Below the pieces are notes generated by a model. The model saw only the letters and a program-made list of their open reading frames with translations. It was not told where the DNA came from and searched no databases. Source: Streptomyces spororaveus (GTDB lineage Bacteria; Actinomycetota; Actinomycetes; Streptomycetales; Streptomycetaceae). From it: a DNA stretch of 64,000 nt. The DNA is taken from contig NZ_BNED01000005.1 in NCBI RefSeq assembly GCF_016755875.1, positions 4,602,001 through 4,666,000 on the forward strand. The letters run 5' to 3'. Positions within the stretch are counted from its first letter, which is position 1. Every line of letters begins with the position of its first letter. Made by a program: the position numbers and the translations under genes. This document shows, one piece after another, positions 37,374 through 45,824 of this stretch.

Positions 37374-39704
37374 ATGTCCATTTCCAGCTCTGACCGTTCC
37401 GTCATGCCCGAGAACGACTCCAACGAGATCATCGACGCCGAGGCCCTTGTGGTGACCGAGGCGATCGAGGCCGCCGAGGCGGACGAGATCATCGAGGCTC
37501 TTGAGGCCGACGTGAACACCGACGGGTCCTTCGAGGACTCCACCGACGACTTCGACGACGCCGACGCGGACGCCGAGCCCTCGATCACCTTCGGCGACCT
37601 CGGTCTGCCCGAGGGCGTCGTGCGCAAGCTCGCCCAGAACGGCGTCACCTCCCCCTTCCCGATCCAGGCCGCGACCATCCCGGACGCCCTGGCCGGCAAG
37701 GACATCCTGGGCCGCGGCCGCACCGGCTCCGGCAAGACCCTCTCCTTCGGCCTGCCGACCCTGGCCCAGCTGGCCGGCGGTCACACGGACAAGAAGAAGC
37801 CCCGCGCCATCATCCTCACGCCGACCCGTGAGCTCGCGATGCAGGTCGCGGACGCGCTCCAGCCCTACGGCGACGTGCTCGGCCTGAAGATGAAGGTCGT
37901 CTGCGGCGGTACCTCCATGAGCAACCAGATCTACGCTCTGGAGCGCGGCGTCGACGTCCTCGTCGCCACCCCCGGCCGTCTGCGCGACATCATCAACCGT
38001 GGCGCCTGCTCCCTGGAGAACGTCCAGGTCGCGGTCCTCGACGAGGCCGACCAGATGGCCGACCTGGGCTTCCTGCCCGAGGTCACCGAGCTGCTCGACC
38101 AGATCCCCGGCGGCGGCCAGCGCATGCTCTTCTCCGCCACCATGGAGAACGAGATCGGCACGCTGGTCAAGCGCTACCTGTCCAACCCCGTCACGCACGA
38201 GGTCGACAGCGCGCAGGGCAACGTCACGACCATGACGCACCACGTCCTCGTCGTGAAGCCGAAGGACAAGGCGCCGGTCACGGCCGCCATCGCCGCCCGC
38301 AAGGGCCGCACCATCATCTTCGTCCGCACCCAGCTGGGCGCCGACCGCATCGCCGAGCAGCTCGTCGAGGCCGGCGTGAAGGCCGACGCGCTGCACGGCG
38401 GCATGACGCAGGGTGCCCGTACCCGCGTCCTCGCCGACTTCAAGGACGGCTACGTCAACGCGCTCGTCGCCACCGACGTCGCCGCCCGCGGCATCCACGT
38501 CGACGGCATCGACCTGGTCCTGAACGTGGACCCGGCCGGTGACCACAAGGACTACCTGCACCGCTCGGGCCGTACCGCCCGTGCCGGCAAGTCCGGTGTC
38601 GTCGTCTCCCTCGCGCTGCCGCACCAGCGCCGCCAGATCTTCCGCCTGATGGAGGACGCGGGCGTCGACGCCTCGCGCCACATCGTCCAGGGCGCCGGCG
38701 CCTTCGAGCCCGAGGTCGCCGAGATCACCGGTGCCCGTTCGCTGACCGAGGTCCAGGCCGACTCCGCGAACAACGCCGCCAAGCAGGCCGAGCGCGAGGT
38801 CGCCGAGCTGACCAAGCAGCTGGAGCGCCTGAGCCGTCGCGCCGTCGAGCTGCGCGAGGAGGCCGACCGCCTCGTCGCCCGCTCCGCCCGTGAGCGCGGC
38901 GAGGACCCGGAGGCCGCTGTCGCCGAGGTGGCCGAGGCCGCCGAGGCCGAGGTCGCGGCTGCTGCCGCCGCCGCTGCCGCCGAGATCGCCGCCCAGGAGC
39001 GCCGCGAGGAGCAGCGCGCCCAGCGCGACGACCGCGGCAACTTCGAGCGTCGCGACAACCGCGGTGGCGACCGCGGTGGCGACCGTGGTGGTTTCCGTCG
39101 CGACGACCGCGGTGACCGCGGTGGCCGTCCGTCGGGTGGCTTCAACCGTGACGACCGTGGTGGCGACCGTGGTGGCTTCCGCCGCGACGACCGTCCGTCG
39201 GGTGGCTTCCGCTCCGGTGGCGACCGTCCGTCCGGTGGTGGCTTCCGTCGTGACGACCGTCCGTCCGGTGGCTTCAACCGCGATGACCGTGGTGGCGACC
39301 GTGGTGGCTTCCGCCGCGACGACCGTCCGTCGGGTGGCTTCCGCTCCGGTGGCGACCGTCCGTCCGGTGGTGGCTTCCGTCGTGACGACCGTCCGTCCGG
39401 TGGCTTCAACCGCGATGACCGTGGTGGCGACCGTGGTGGCTTCCGCCGCGACGACCGTCCCTCCGGCGGCTTCAACCGTGACGACCGTCCCTCCGGTGGC
39501 TTCCGCTCCGGTGGCGACCGTCCGTCCGGTGGTGGCTTCCGCCGCGACGACCGTCCGTCCGGTGGCTTCCGCTCCGGTGGCGGCGACCGCCCATACGGCC
39601 GCCGTGACGACCACCGTCCGTCCGGCTCCGGCTCCGGCTCCGGCTCCACCGGCGGCTTCGGCGGCCGCCGCGACGACAAGCCGCGCTGGAAGCGCAACGG
39701 CTGA
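37374..39704 (+). CDS. DEAD-box RNA helicase with RGG-like repeat tail
   Basis: 776 residues. An acidic N-terminal 70 residues, then the helicase core: Q motif, GRGRTGSGKT near 117, PTRELAMQ, LDEADQMADLGF, FSATM, and HRSGRTARAG near 400. After a coiled, Ala/Glu-rich region (about 460-560) comes a disordered tail of roughly 210 residues made of GGFRRDDRPSGGF-type units. Such tails bind RNA and can drive condensation. Likely roles are RNA remodelling, ribosome assembly and cold adaptation (DeaD/CsdA-like). A 132-bp stretch of the tail is perfectly duplicated. GGAAGG lies 14 bases before the ATG. Confidence 0.94.
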   Translation: MSISSSDRSVMPENDSNEIIDAEALVVTEAIEAAEADEIIEALEADVNTDGSFEDSTDDFDDADADAEPSITFGDLGLPEGVVRKLAQNGVTSPFPIQAATIPDALAGKDILGRGRTGSGKTLSFGLPTLAQLAGGHTDKKKPRAIILTPTRELAMQVADALQPYGDVLGLKMKVVCGGTSMSNQIYALERGVDVLVATPGRLRDIINRGACSLENVQVAVLDEADQMADLGFLPEVTELLDQIPGGGQRMLFSATMENEIGTLVKRYLSNPVTHEVDSAQGNVTTMTHHVLVVKPKDKAPVTAAIAARKGRTIIFVRTQLGADRIAEQLVEAGVKADALHGGMTQGARTRVLADFKDGYVNALVATDVAARGIHVDGIDLVLNVDPAGDHKDYLHRSGRTARAGKSGVVVSLALPHQRRQIFRLMEDAGVDASRHIVQGAGAFEPEVAEITGARSLTEVQADSANNAAKQAEREVAELTKQLERLSRRAVELREEADRLVARSARERGEDPEAAVAEVAEAAEAEVAAAAAAAAAEIAAQERREEQRAQRDDRGNFERRDNRGGDRGGDRGGFRRDDRGDRGGRPSGGFNRDDRGGDRGGFRRDDRPSGGFRSGGDRPSGGGFRRDDRPSGGFNRDDRGGDRGGFRRDDRPSGGFRSGGDRPSGGGFRRDDRPSGGFNRDDRGGDRGGFRRDDRPSGGFNRDDRPSGGFRSGGDRPSGGGFRRDDRPSGGFRSGGGDRPYGRRDDHRPSGSGSGSGSTGGFGGRRDDKPRWKRNG
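39171..39434 (+). repeat. Perfect 132-bp tandem duplication inside the helicase gene
   Basis: 39171-39302 and 39303-39434 are identical base for base by eye, and a third partial copy follows to about 39465. Each unit encodes 44 residues of the RGG-like tail. Identity at synonymous sites implies recent duplication or ongoing homogenisation. Confidence 0.88.
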
Positions 39705-39725
39705 TCACAGCTGAGCTGAACCCCT

Positions 39726-39771
39726 GAGAAAGGGCCCGTACGCCACCCAGGTGCCGTACGGGCCCTTTCTC
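39726..39771 (+). terminator. Terminator of the DEAD-box helicase gene
   Basis: GAGAAAGGGCCCGTACG at 39726-39742 pairs perfectly (17 pairs) with CGTACGGGCCCTTTCTC at 39755-39771. Confidence 0.9.
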
Positions 39772-39922
39772 CGTTCCCGGAAGCTGACGCCCCGTAACAC
39801 CCTTTCGGGGACCGGCCCGAGGCCGTCCGGAACACCACCGACCCGGCGGCGACAGGCCGGTCGGGGGATACCCGATCGGCTGACCGGCGCGGTCCGGCTA
39901 TGCTCTGGGGTGAGCACCTGGA

Positions 39923-39995
39923 GGGCCATTAGCTCAATTGGCAGAGCAGCGGACTTTTAATCCGTTGGTTGTCGGTTCGAGTCCGACATGGCCTA
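39923..39995 (+). tRNA. tRNA-Lys (anticodon TTT)
   Basis: GGGCCAT pairs with ATGGCCT (one G-U) and A discriminator. The anticodon arm GCGGACTTTTAATCCGT gives TTT (lysine). CCA not encoded. A -10-like TATGCT lies at 39899-39904. Confidence 0.95.
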
Positions 39996-40037
39996 CCGCT
40001 CGCAGGCATGGGGGAGACATCCTCCGGCCTGAACGAG

Positions 40038-40070
40038 AGCGCCCCGTCCGATTCCTTCGGGCGGGGCGCT
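40038..40070 (+). terminator. Terminator after tRNA-Lys
   Basis: AGCGCCCCG at 40038-40046 pairs with CGGGGCGCT at 40062-40070, with a further inner CCGA/TCGG pairing. Confidence 0.75.
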
Positions 40071-40156
40071 TCTCCGTACCGGGCGACGGGCGGTGAGGCC
40101 CGTAAGTCCCGGGCGGAGGGGGCGGTTAATGCGGTGAACGCGCCGGGCGGAGCGGG

Positions 40157-40162
40157 TAGCGT
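40157..40162 (+). promoter_or_regulatory. -10 element of a possible leaderless GNAT promoter
   Basis: TAGCGT ends eight bases before the ATG at 40171; the CCCGGGGC between them is not a convincing Shine-Dalgarno at that distance. Confidence 0.35.
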
Positions 40163-40170
40163 CCCGGGGC

Positions 40171-40713
40171 ATGACGCCTGTTCTGCGTACCGAGCGGCTG
40201 TTGCTCGACCCGTACACCCCCGCCGACGAGGAAGGCTTCGTCGCCCTCTTCCAGGACACCCGGGTGTCCCGGTGGATGGGGGACGGTCCTGCCACCGAGG
40301 CCGAGGACCGGGCGCTCTTCGGGCGGGTCTTCACGAAGGTCTACGCCGAGAACCTCTTCGACGTGTGGGCCGTGCGCCGCGACGGCCGGCTGGTCGGGCA
40401 CGCCGAGATCAAGCGGACCGACGAGGTCGACGGCCACGAGATCATCTACGCCCTGGCTCCCGAGGCCTGGGGAGCGGGCCTCGGCACCGAGATCGCCGAG
40501 GCGGTCGTCGCGTACGGCTTCGGCACCCTCGGCCTGACCGAGGTGCACGCCACCGTGGCCGAGGCCAACGGGGCCTCCCTGGTCCTGCTGGAGCGCATCG
40601 GCTTCACCCGTGTCCGGGACGTGCGGGAGGACGACGGCAGCACCACCCGCGTCCTGACCCGCGCCCGGGGCGCTCTGGCGGACGAGCGTCCACGGCCGGT
40701 TTTGCCTTCCTGA
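40171..40713 (+). CDS. GNAT-family N-acetyltransferase
   Basis: 180 residues, RimJ/RimL-like. LRTERLLLDPYTPADEEGF at the start, GHAEIKR in the middle, the acetyl-CoA loop PEAWGAGLGTEIAEAVV near 110 and ATVAEANGASLVLLERIGF near 135. The acceptor (protein N-terminus or small amine) cannot be told. It sits alone between two tRNA genes. Confidence 0.92.
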   Translation: MTPVLRTERLLLDPYTPADEEGFVALFQDTRVSRWMGDGPATEAEDRALFGRVFTKVYAENLFDVWAVRRDGRLVGHAEIKRTDEVDGHEIIYALAPEAWGAGLGTEIAEAVVAYGFGTLGLTEVHATVAEANGASLVLLERIGFTRVRDVREDDGSTTRVLTRARGALADERPRPVLPS

Positions 40714-40797
40714 CCTGCGGTGATGGGTGTTTGCGGGCTGCCCGGCGGTTAATTGGTGAAGGGCTCCCCCCGGATGGCGTAGAGTTGTGTTTACCGA

Positions 40798-40871
40798 CGC
40801 GGGGTGGAGCAGCTCGGTAGCTCGCTGGGCTCATAACCCAGAGGTCGCAGGTTCAAATCCTGTCCCCGCTA
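40798..40871 (+). tRNA. Initiator tRNA-fMet (anticodon CAT)
   Basis: CGCGGGG pairs with CCCCGCT except at the first position, where C faces U: an unpaired 1-72 position is the mark of bacterial initiator tRNAs. Three G-C pairs flank the anticodon loop (GGGCTCATAACCC), the other initiator hallmark. CCA not encoded. TAGAGT at 40780-40785 could be the -10. Confidence 0.96.
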
Positions 40872-40878
40872 CTCAGTA

Positions 40879-40914
40879 CGAAGGCCCGGTTCCTCTCCAG
40901 GAACCGGGCCTTCG
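40879..40914 (+). terminator. Terminator after initiator tRNA
   Basis: CGAAGGCCCGGTTCCT at 40879-40894 pairs perfectly with AGGAACCGGGCCTTCG at 40899-40914, four-base loop, eight bases after the tRNA. Confidence 0.92.
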
Positions 40915-41077
40915 TCGTGTCCGGCCCCGTCGGCTGCTCCGTCACGCCTCCGTCACGCCTCCCTCACCCGTCCGGCCGCCGTCAGGTCGCCGTACGGATG
41001 CCCATGCCCCCAGCCTTGAGGGGCGATCAGGCGGCGGGCCCGGACCCGTGCGACGGACCGGGCGGCAGGAGAGCGGC

Positions 41078-42250
41078 GTGGTGGGGCTGGGCCGGCAGGG
41101 CAACGGCGGCGGGCGTGCGGGCGGGAGCGGTGTGACCCGTCGCGTACTGCTGGTGCTGCCGGGCGCGCTGATCGTCCTCGGGCTGGTCTTCGACGTGCTG
41201 ACCCCGCCCAGCTTCACCGGATCCCCGTTCTTCACCGCGGCCCCGCTGATCGCCGCCCCGCTGTTCACTCTCTGGGCGACGGCCCTGACGGGCGGCCTGG
41301 CCGTGTGCGCGGTGTTCCTGCTGCACCTCCTGGGCGGCACCAGCTGGAAGGTCGAGGCGCTGACCGAGCTGGTGACCGTACTGACCGTGGCCGGGCTGGC
41401 GCTCCTGATCAACCGCATGGTGCGGCGCAGCGGCGAGCGGCTCGCCTCGGCGCGCGGGATCGCCGAGGCCGCGCAGCGGGCGGTGCTGCCCAAGCCCGCC
41501 GAGCGCATCGGAGGGCTGCACGTCTCCGCCTGGTACGAGGCCGCGCAGGCGGACGCCTTCATCGGCGGCGACCTGTACGCGGTCCAGGAGACCCCGTACG
41601 GGGTGCGGCTCGCGGTGGGCGACGTACGGGGCAAGGGGCTGGGGGCGGTGGAGGCCGTCGCGGTGGTCCTCGGGGCGTTCCGGGAGGCGGCGGACACCGA
41701 GCCCACGCTGGAGGCGCTGGCGCAGCGGCTGGAGCGGGCGCTGGCCCGCGAGGGCACCCGGCGCGACAGCCTGGACGCGGTCGAGGGGTTCACGACGTGC
41801 GTGCTCGGGGAGGTCCCGCCGGGCGAGGGCGTGCTGCGGCTGCTCAACCGGGGCCACCCCGAGCCGCTGCTGCTGCACGGGAACGGTGAGCTGGCGGTCC
41901 TCACCCCGGTGGAGCCGGCCCTGCCGCTCGGCATGGGGGAGCTGGGCGGCTGGCCGGACCTGGTGCAGGAGTGGGCCTTCCCGGCGGGGACCACCCTGCT
42001 GCTCTACACGGACGGGCTGACGGAGGCCCGGGACGGGGCGGGCGACTTCTACGATCCGGCGGCCCGGCTGCGCGGTCGGATCTTTCCCGGGCCGCAGGCG
42101 CTGCTCAGCGCGCTCAGCAGCGATGTGCGCCGGCATACGGGCGGCGGGGCGACGGACGACATGGCGCTGCTCGCGGTGGGCCGGCCGGGGGAGCGGGAGC
42201 CCGAGCGGCGGCGGACCGTGCCGGTGGTGCCCCGCGGCGATGTGATGTGA
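41078..42250 (+). CDS. Membrane PP2C/SpoIIE-type protein phosphatase
   Basis: 390 residues. Three to four membrane segments (about 20-115) lead into a SpoIIE-like PP2C domain: AFIGGDLYAVQE and VRLAVGDVRGKGLGA hold the metal-binding Asp residues, LLYTDGLTEARD and GATDDMALLAV close the site. These enzymes dephosphorylate Ser/Thr on anti-anti-sigma factors and relatives. No sensory domain beyond the membrane part, and no neighbouring target. GTG at 41078 has AGGAG six bases upstream. Confidence 0.88.
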   Translation: MVGLGRQGNGGGRAGGSGVTRRVLLVLPGALIVLGLVFDVLTPPSFTGSPFFTAAPLIAAPLFTLWATALTGGLAVCAVFLLHLLGGTSWKVEALTELVTVLTVAGLALLINRMVRRSGERLASARGIAEAAQRAVLPKPAERIGGLHVSAWYEAAQADAFIGGDLYAVQETPYGVRLAVGDVRGKGLGAVEAVAVVLGAFREAADTEPTLEALAQRLERALAREGTRRDSLDAVEGFTTCVLGEVPPGEGVLRLLNRGHPEPLLLHGNGELAVLTPVEPALPLGMGELGGWPDLVQEWAFPAGTTLLLYTDGLTEARDGAGDFYDPAARLRGRIFPGPQALLSALSSDVRRHTGGGATDDMALLAVGRPGEREPERRRTVPVVPRGDVM

Positions 42251-42551
42251 CGTTCGGTAATCGAAGGGGTGCTCTCCGCAAGCAGATTGACGGACCGTCA
42301 TTTCCGGCCTGTGGCTGAAGTGATAAGGGTGTCGCTTGATTTTTGCCCTGAGTTGGGCTGATTTGAAGGAATAAGCGGTGGCCAAAGCCAGTCGGTGGGT
42401 GGCCGATTGGTAGGAACGATCAAGCGGATGAGCTTGGAATCACTCCCCTACGTCTATTACCTTTCGATAACGCAGCGCGGTCGTCCCAGCCGTCGCAAGA
42501 GACGGCACCGTGCGCGCGCGCGTCCCGCGCGTCGATGAGGAGTGTGCCCTG
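42251..42551. other. Gene-free leader region before the M23 peptidase
   Basis: Somewhat AT-rich at 42300-42380. It contains the hairpin GCCGTC-N6-GACGGC (42489-42506) but I could not fit a convincing promoter, and the conserved features of the c-di-AMP (ydaO) riboswitch found before some Streptomyces wall hydrolases are not visible. Confidence 0.5.
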
Positions 42552-43580
42552 GTGGCCTCCAACTTGCCTGCCCCTGAAGGCATCGAGATCCAGGAGCCGC
42601 CCACCGCGGGTGCCTGGGGCGAGTGGAACCCCACCGAGGATTCGGTGCGGCCCGTCCGCGGCAAGCACCGGGTCGCCAAGCAGCGCGGGGGACTTGCCCG
42701 CAGCTCCACCGTGCTCGGCGTCGGTGTGATCGCGGCGGTCGGCGCCGGCGGCATCGCCACCGCGCAGGACCGGCCCCAGGTCGCGATATCCCTGCCCGCC
42801 CTCCCCGACATCATGACCGGGGGCAAGGCCCAGCAGGACGACGCGGGTTCCGCCTCGGCCGCCTCGGCCGGCGAGCGGACGGCGACCACCCGGCAGCAGT
42901 CCGCCGCGGACGCGGGGGAGGCCCTGCGCAACCGCATCCTCCAGCAGGCGGAGTCCCAGCAGGACGCCGAGGACGCCAAGACCCGGGCCGAGGCCGAGCA
43001 GGCCGCCCGGCAGGCGGCCGCGCAGGAGGCCAAGGAGAAGCTGGAGGAGGCCCGCAAGGCCGCCGAAGAGGAGGCCAAGGCCAAGGAGGAGGCCGAGGCC
43101 AAGGCCAGGGAAGAGGCCGAGGCGAAGGCCGCGGAAGCGGCGGCGGCCAAGGCGGCGGAGCAGGAGCGCCTCGCCAAGCCGTCCGGCAGCTACTCCCTCC
43201 CCACCTCCGCCTACACCCTCACCTCGCACTACGGCGACTCCGGCTCCATGTGGTCCTCCGGCCACCACACCGGCCTCGACTTCGCGGCCCCGACGGGGAC
43301 CCCCGCCAAGGCCGTGGCCGCCGGAAAGATCACCTCGGCCGGCTGGTCCGGTGCGTACGGCTACCGGATCGTGCTGGAGCTCCCGGACGGTACGGAGATC
43401 TGGTACTGCCACCTCTCCTCGATGTCGGTGACCTCCGGCACGGTCGGCGCCGGCGAGACCATCGGCCGCGTCGGCGCCACCGGCAACGTCACCGGACCTC
43501 ATCTCCACCTGGAAGTACGCAAGGGCGGGTCGACACAGGACCCGCTGGCGTGGCTGAACTCCAAGGGTCTGAACGTCTGA
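42552..43580 (+). CDS. M23-family peptidoglycan endopeptidase
   Basis: 342 residues. A hydrophobic segment (STVLGVGVIAAVGAGGIATA, about 51-70) serves as signal or anchor. A long charged coiled coil (about 115-215, Ala/Glu/Lys-rich) precedes the C-terminal M23 domain, whose zinc ligands lie in HHTGLDFAAPTGTP and GPHLHLEVRKGG. Like other coiled-coil M23 proteins it may cleave, or position enzymes that cleave, peptide crossbridges. GTG at 42552 follows GAGGAG at about 10 bases; the frame continues 14 codons upstream. Its 3' end overlaps the converging PrsW gene by 92 bases. Confidence 0.92.
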   Translation: MASNLPAPEGIEIQEPPTAGAWGEWNPTEDSVRPVRGKHRVAKQRGGLARSSTVLGVGVIAAVGAGGIATAQDRPQVAISLPALPDIMTGGKAQQDDAGSASAASAGERTATTRQQSAADAGEALRNRILQQAESQQDAEDAKTRAEAEQAARQAAAQEAKEKLEEARKAAEEEAKAKEEAEAKAREEAEAKAAEAAAAKAAEQERLAKPSGSYSLPTSAYTLTSHYGDSGSMWSSGHHTGLDFAAPTGTPAKAVAAGKITSAGWSGAYGYRIVLELPDGTEIWYCHLSSMSVTSGTVGAGETIGRVGATGNVTGPHLHLEVRKGGSTQDPLAWLNSKGLNV

Positions 43581-44829
43581 GGTCCGTCCGTCGCGGCCCG
43601 GGCACGCACCTCCCCGCGGCCGCCGGGTCCAGCGGGTCGAACCACGGCGGAACCAGCTCCTCCATGACCGCCGCCCGGGCCAGCGCCGGACCCGCCGTCG
43701 CCCGCGACCGCCAGAGCCGGTGCAGCAACTCCCGTTCCCGGCCCGCGAAATCCGGCTCCCGTACGGGGCCGCCGCGCCGCGCCCGGTTCCGTAGCAGGGC
43801 CAGGGCCGCGGCGTCCGCCTCGTAGCGGGCGACCGTACGTCCGGCGGCCCGGCCCCCGGAGCGCCGGGCCAGGGAGCGGGCCAGTGACCGGGCCGGCATC
43901 GAGGCCAGGGCCGGGACCTCGGCAGGACCGAGCCAGCCCGCGGCCGCGTACAGGGCGAGTTCCCCCTCGACGGCCCGCAATCGGTTGCGCCTTATCCGCA
44001 CGGCCAGCCACACCAGCAGCCCGAACGCCGGGACCATCACGCAGCTGTAGACCACGTAGAACCCGTGATCCCCGAACTGTGAGGAGCCGTTCCACAGCGC
44101 GTGCATGCCCATGGCCAGCACCAGGCCGAGCAGCGGCAGGCCGATCCGGCGCGGGCGGCGGGCGCTGACGGCGGCCACGCCGAAGCCCAGCCCGGTGAGC
44201 ACGGTGAACAGCGGGTGCGCGAACGGCGACAGCACTATCCGTACGAAGAAGGTCGCCGCCGTCACCGATTCCAGCGCGCCGCTGCGGTCGGCCAGGTCCT
44301 CCACGAAGGCGTTGCCGAGGTAGAGGATGTTCTCGGTGAAGGCGAAGCCGGTGGCGGTGAAGCCCGCCACCACGAACCCGTCGGCGGGGCCGGTGAAATG
44401 CCGTCTCCGGAACGCGAACACCAGCAGCAGGGCGGCCGCCTTGGCGCTCTCCTCCACCACCGGGGCGATGGCCACCGAGCCGAGGTGATCGGCGGCCGAG
44501 GCGTCGGTGGTGGCCGCGGCTATCCACTCGGTGGCGAAGTTGTTGGCCAGTATCGCGATCAGCGCCGCGGTGCAGGCACCCCAGCCGAAGCAGAACAGCA
44601 GCTGCGACCAGGGCGCGGGCGCGGCCCGGCCCAGCCACCGGAAGGCCGCCATGAGCGGCGCCACCGGTACCAGGGCCAGACCGAGGCCGACGAAGAAGCC
44701 GGGGGTGCCGGTCTGTTCCCGCACGAGTTCGAGGATGGCGATCCCGGTCGCGGCGAGCAGGGCGAGGAGCACGCAGGTGCGGACCGTGCCGGACGGACGT
44801 GGGAGCACGAGGTGGAGCTCTCGGTACAC
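43489..44829 (-). CDS. PrsW-family intramembrane protease
   Basis: 446 residues with about eight membrane segments in the first 290. The catalytic Glu pair is in APVVEESAKAAALL, and FAFTENILYLGNAF and LAMGMHALWNG carry the other conserved residues of PrsW glutamic proteases, known for cleaving anti-sigma factors. The C-terminal 150 residues are soluble and Arg-rich. GTG start only six bases after a -10-like TAGGGT. It follows trmB by 43 bases. The last 30 codons lie antisense to the end of the M23 gene. Confidence 0.92.
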   Translation of the reverse strand: MYRELHLVLPRPSGTVRTCVLLALLAATGIAILELVREQTGTPGFFVGLGLALVPVAPLMAAFRWLGRAAPAPWSQLLFCFGWGACTAALIAILANNFATEWIAAATTDASAADHLGSVAIAPVVEESAKAAALLLVFAFRRRHFTGPADGFVVAGFTATGFAFTENILYLGNAFVEDLADRSGALESVTAATFFVRIVLSPFAHPLFTVLTGLGFGVAAVSARRPRRIGLPLLGLVLAMGMHALWNGSSQFGDHGFYVVYSCVMVPAFGLLVWLAVRIRRNRLRAVEGELALYAAAGWLGPAEVPALASMPARSLARSLARRSGGRAAGRTVARYEADAAALALLRNRARRGGPVREPDFAGRERELLHRLWRSRATAGPALARAAVMEELVPPWFDPLDPAAAGRCVPGPRRTDLRRSDPWSSATPAGPVSTRPCVLPGGDEVR

Positions 44830-44835
44830 ACCATG

Positions 44836-44841
44836 ACCCTA
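44836..44841 (-). promoter_or_regulatory. -10 element of a possible leaderless prsW promoter
   Basis: TAGGGT on the minus strand, six bases before the GTG at 44829, without a Shine-Dalgarno. It would give prsW its own promoter in the 43-base gap after trmB. Confidence 0.45.
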
Positions 44842-44872
44842 GCGAGCCGGTCTGACACGCGCGGTGACCTTG

Positions 44873-45685
44873 TCAGTTCTCCGTGCGACGGAAGAGCAAG
44901 TCGTGTACGAGGTGGCCCTTGTCGAGGCCCTGGCCCTCGAAGCGGGTCAGCGGCCGGAAGTCGGGCCGCGGCGAGAAGCCGCCGTCGGGCTGCGTGTTCT
45001 CGAAGTCCGGGTGCGCGGTGAGCACTTCGAGCATCTGCTCGGCGTACGGCTCCCAGTCGGTCGCGCAGTGCAGTACGGCCCCGGGCGCGAGGCGGGTGGC
45101 GGCCAGCGTCAGGAATTCCGGCTGGATCAGCCGGCGCTTGTGGTGGCGTGCCTTGGGCCACGGGTCCGGGAAGTAGACGCGGATCCCGGCGAGCGAGTCG
45201 GGCGGCAGCATCTCGCGGAGCAGGATGATGGCGTCGCCGTTGGCCACCCGGACATTGGTCATCCCGCCGCGCTCGGCGAGGGCGAGGAGGTTGCCCTGAC
45301 CCGGGGTGTGCACATCGGCGGCGAGGATCCCGGTGCCGGGGTCGTCGGCTGCCATCTGGGCCGTGGCCTCGCCCATGCCGAAGCCGATCTCCAGGACGAC
45401 CGGCAGCCCGTCGAAGAGTTCCTTGAGGTCGAGGACCCGGTGGCCGTCGATGTCCAGGCCCCAGGTGCCCCACAGGCGCTTGAGGGCCTCGCCCTGCCCG
45501 GTGGTGACCCGGCTGCGGCGGGGCTGGAAGCTCCGGATCCGCCGCTCGTGGTGCGAGCCGGCCGGGTCCGGCGAGGGCCCGTCGGGGAAGCGGGGCTCGG
45601 TGCGCCACTTGGGCGGCACGTACGAGTTCGCCTCCGGCGCGGCGTCCGGGAGGCGGGGCGACTGGGGGTTCAGGGACTCAGACAC
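44873..45685 (-). CDS. trmB: tRNA (guanine-N7-)-methyltransferase
   Basis: Makes m7G46 in the variable loop of tRNAs using S-adenosylmethionine. 270 residues. SAM-binding PVVLEIGFGMGEAT near 95, then the family signature IRVYFPDPWPKARHHKRRLIQPEF near 170. The N-terminal 70 residues are poorly conserved, common in actinobacterial TrmB. GTG start preceded by TAGAAT nine bases upstream and no Shine-Dalgarno. Confidence 0.95.
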   Translation of the reverse strand: MSESLNPQSPRLPDAAPEANSYVPPKWRTEPRFPDGPSPDPAGSHHERRIRSFQPRRSRVTTGQGEALKRLWGTWGLDIDGHRVLDLKELFDGLPVVLEIGFGMGEATAQMAADDPGTGILAADVHTPGQGNLLALAERGGMTNVRVANGDAIILLREMLPPDSLAGIRVYFPDPWPKARHHKRRLIQPEFLTLAATRLAPGAVLHCATDWEPYAEQMLEVLTAHPDFENTQPDGGFSPRPDFRPLTRFEGQGLDKGHLVHDLLFRRTEN

Positions 45686-45694
45686 AATGCCGTG

Positions 45695-45700
45695 ATTCTA
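45695..45700 (-). promoter_or_regulatory. -10 element of a possible leaderless trmB promoter
   Basis: TAGAAT, close to the TATAAT consensus, nine bases before the GTG at 45685. Confidence 0.45.
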
Positions 45701-45720
45701 CGACGGGGGTCGGGGCCGCC

Positions 45721-45758
45721 CTCAAACGCCGGACGGGCGCATGTCAGCCCGACCGGCG
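45721..45758 (-). terminator. Intergenic repeat hairpin after lhgO
   Basis: CTCAAACGCCGGACGGGC at 45721-45738 is, from memory, a motif scattered through many Streptomyces intergenic regions. Here CGCCGGACGGGC pairs with GCCCGACCGGCG at 45747-45758 (one A/A mismatch, loop 8), a likely terminator for the minus-strand lhgO unit. Confidence 0.6.
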
Positions 45759-45824
45759 TGTGCGCCCCGGCTCCGGGCGGAGCCCGGCCGTCGGCCCGGC
45801 CGTCGCCCCGGGCTCCGGGTCCGC

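Noticed and set aside
39050..39640. CRISPR-like or noncoding repeat array
   Set aside because: The repeats are in frame, encode GGFRRDDRPSGG units of the helicase tail, and have no spacers.
42413..42456. SigE-type promoter (GGAAC ... CGTCTA) before the M23 gene
   Set aside because: GGAACG and GGAATC lie 32 and 9 bases from CGTCTA, neither close to the required 16-17 base spacing.
42251..42551. c-di-AMP (ydaO) riboswitch before the M23 peptidase
   Set aside because: Known before some Streptomyces wall-hydrolase genes, but its conserved blocks could not be matched here; only a short GCCGTC/GACGGC hairpin is present.
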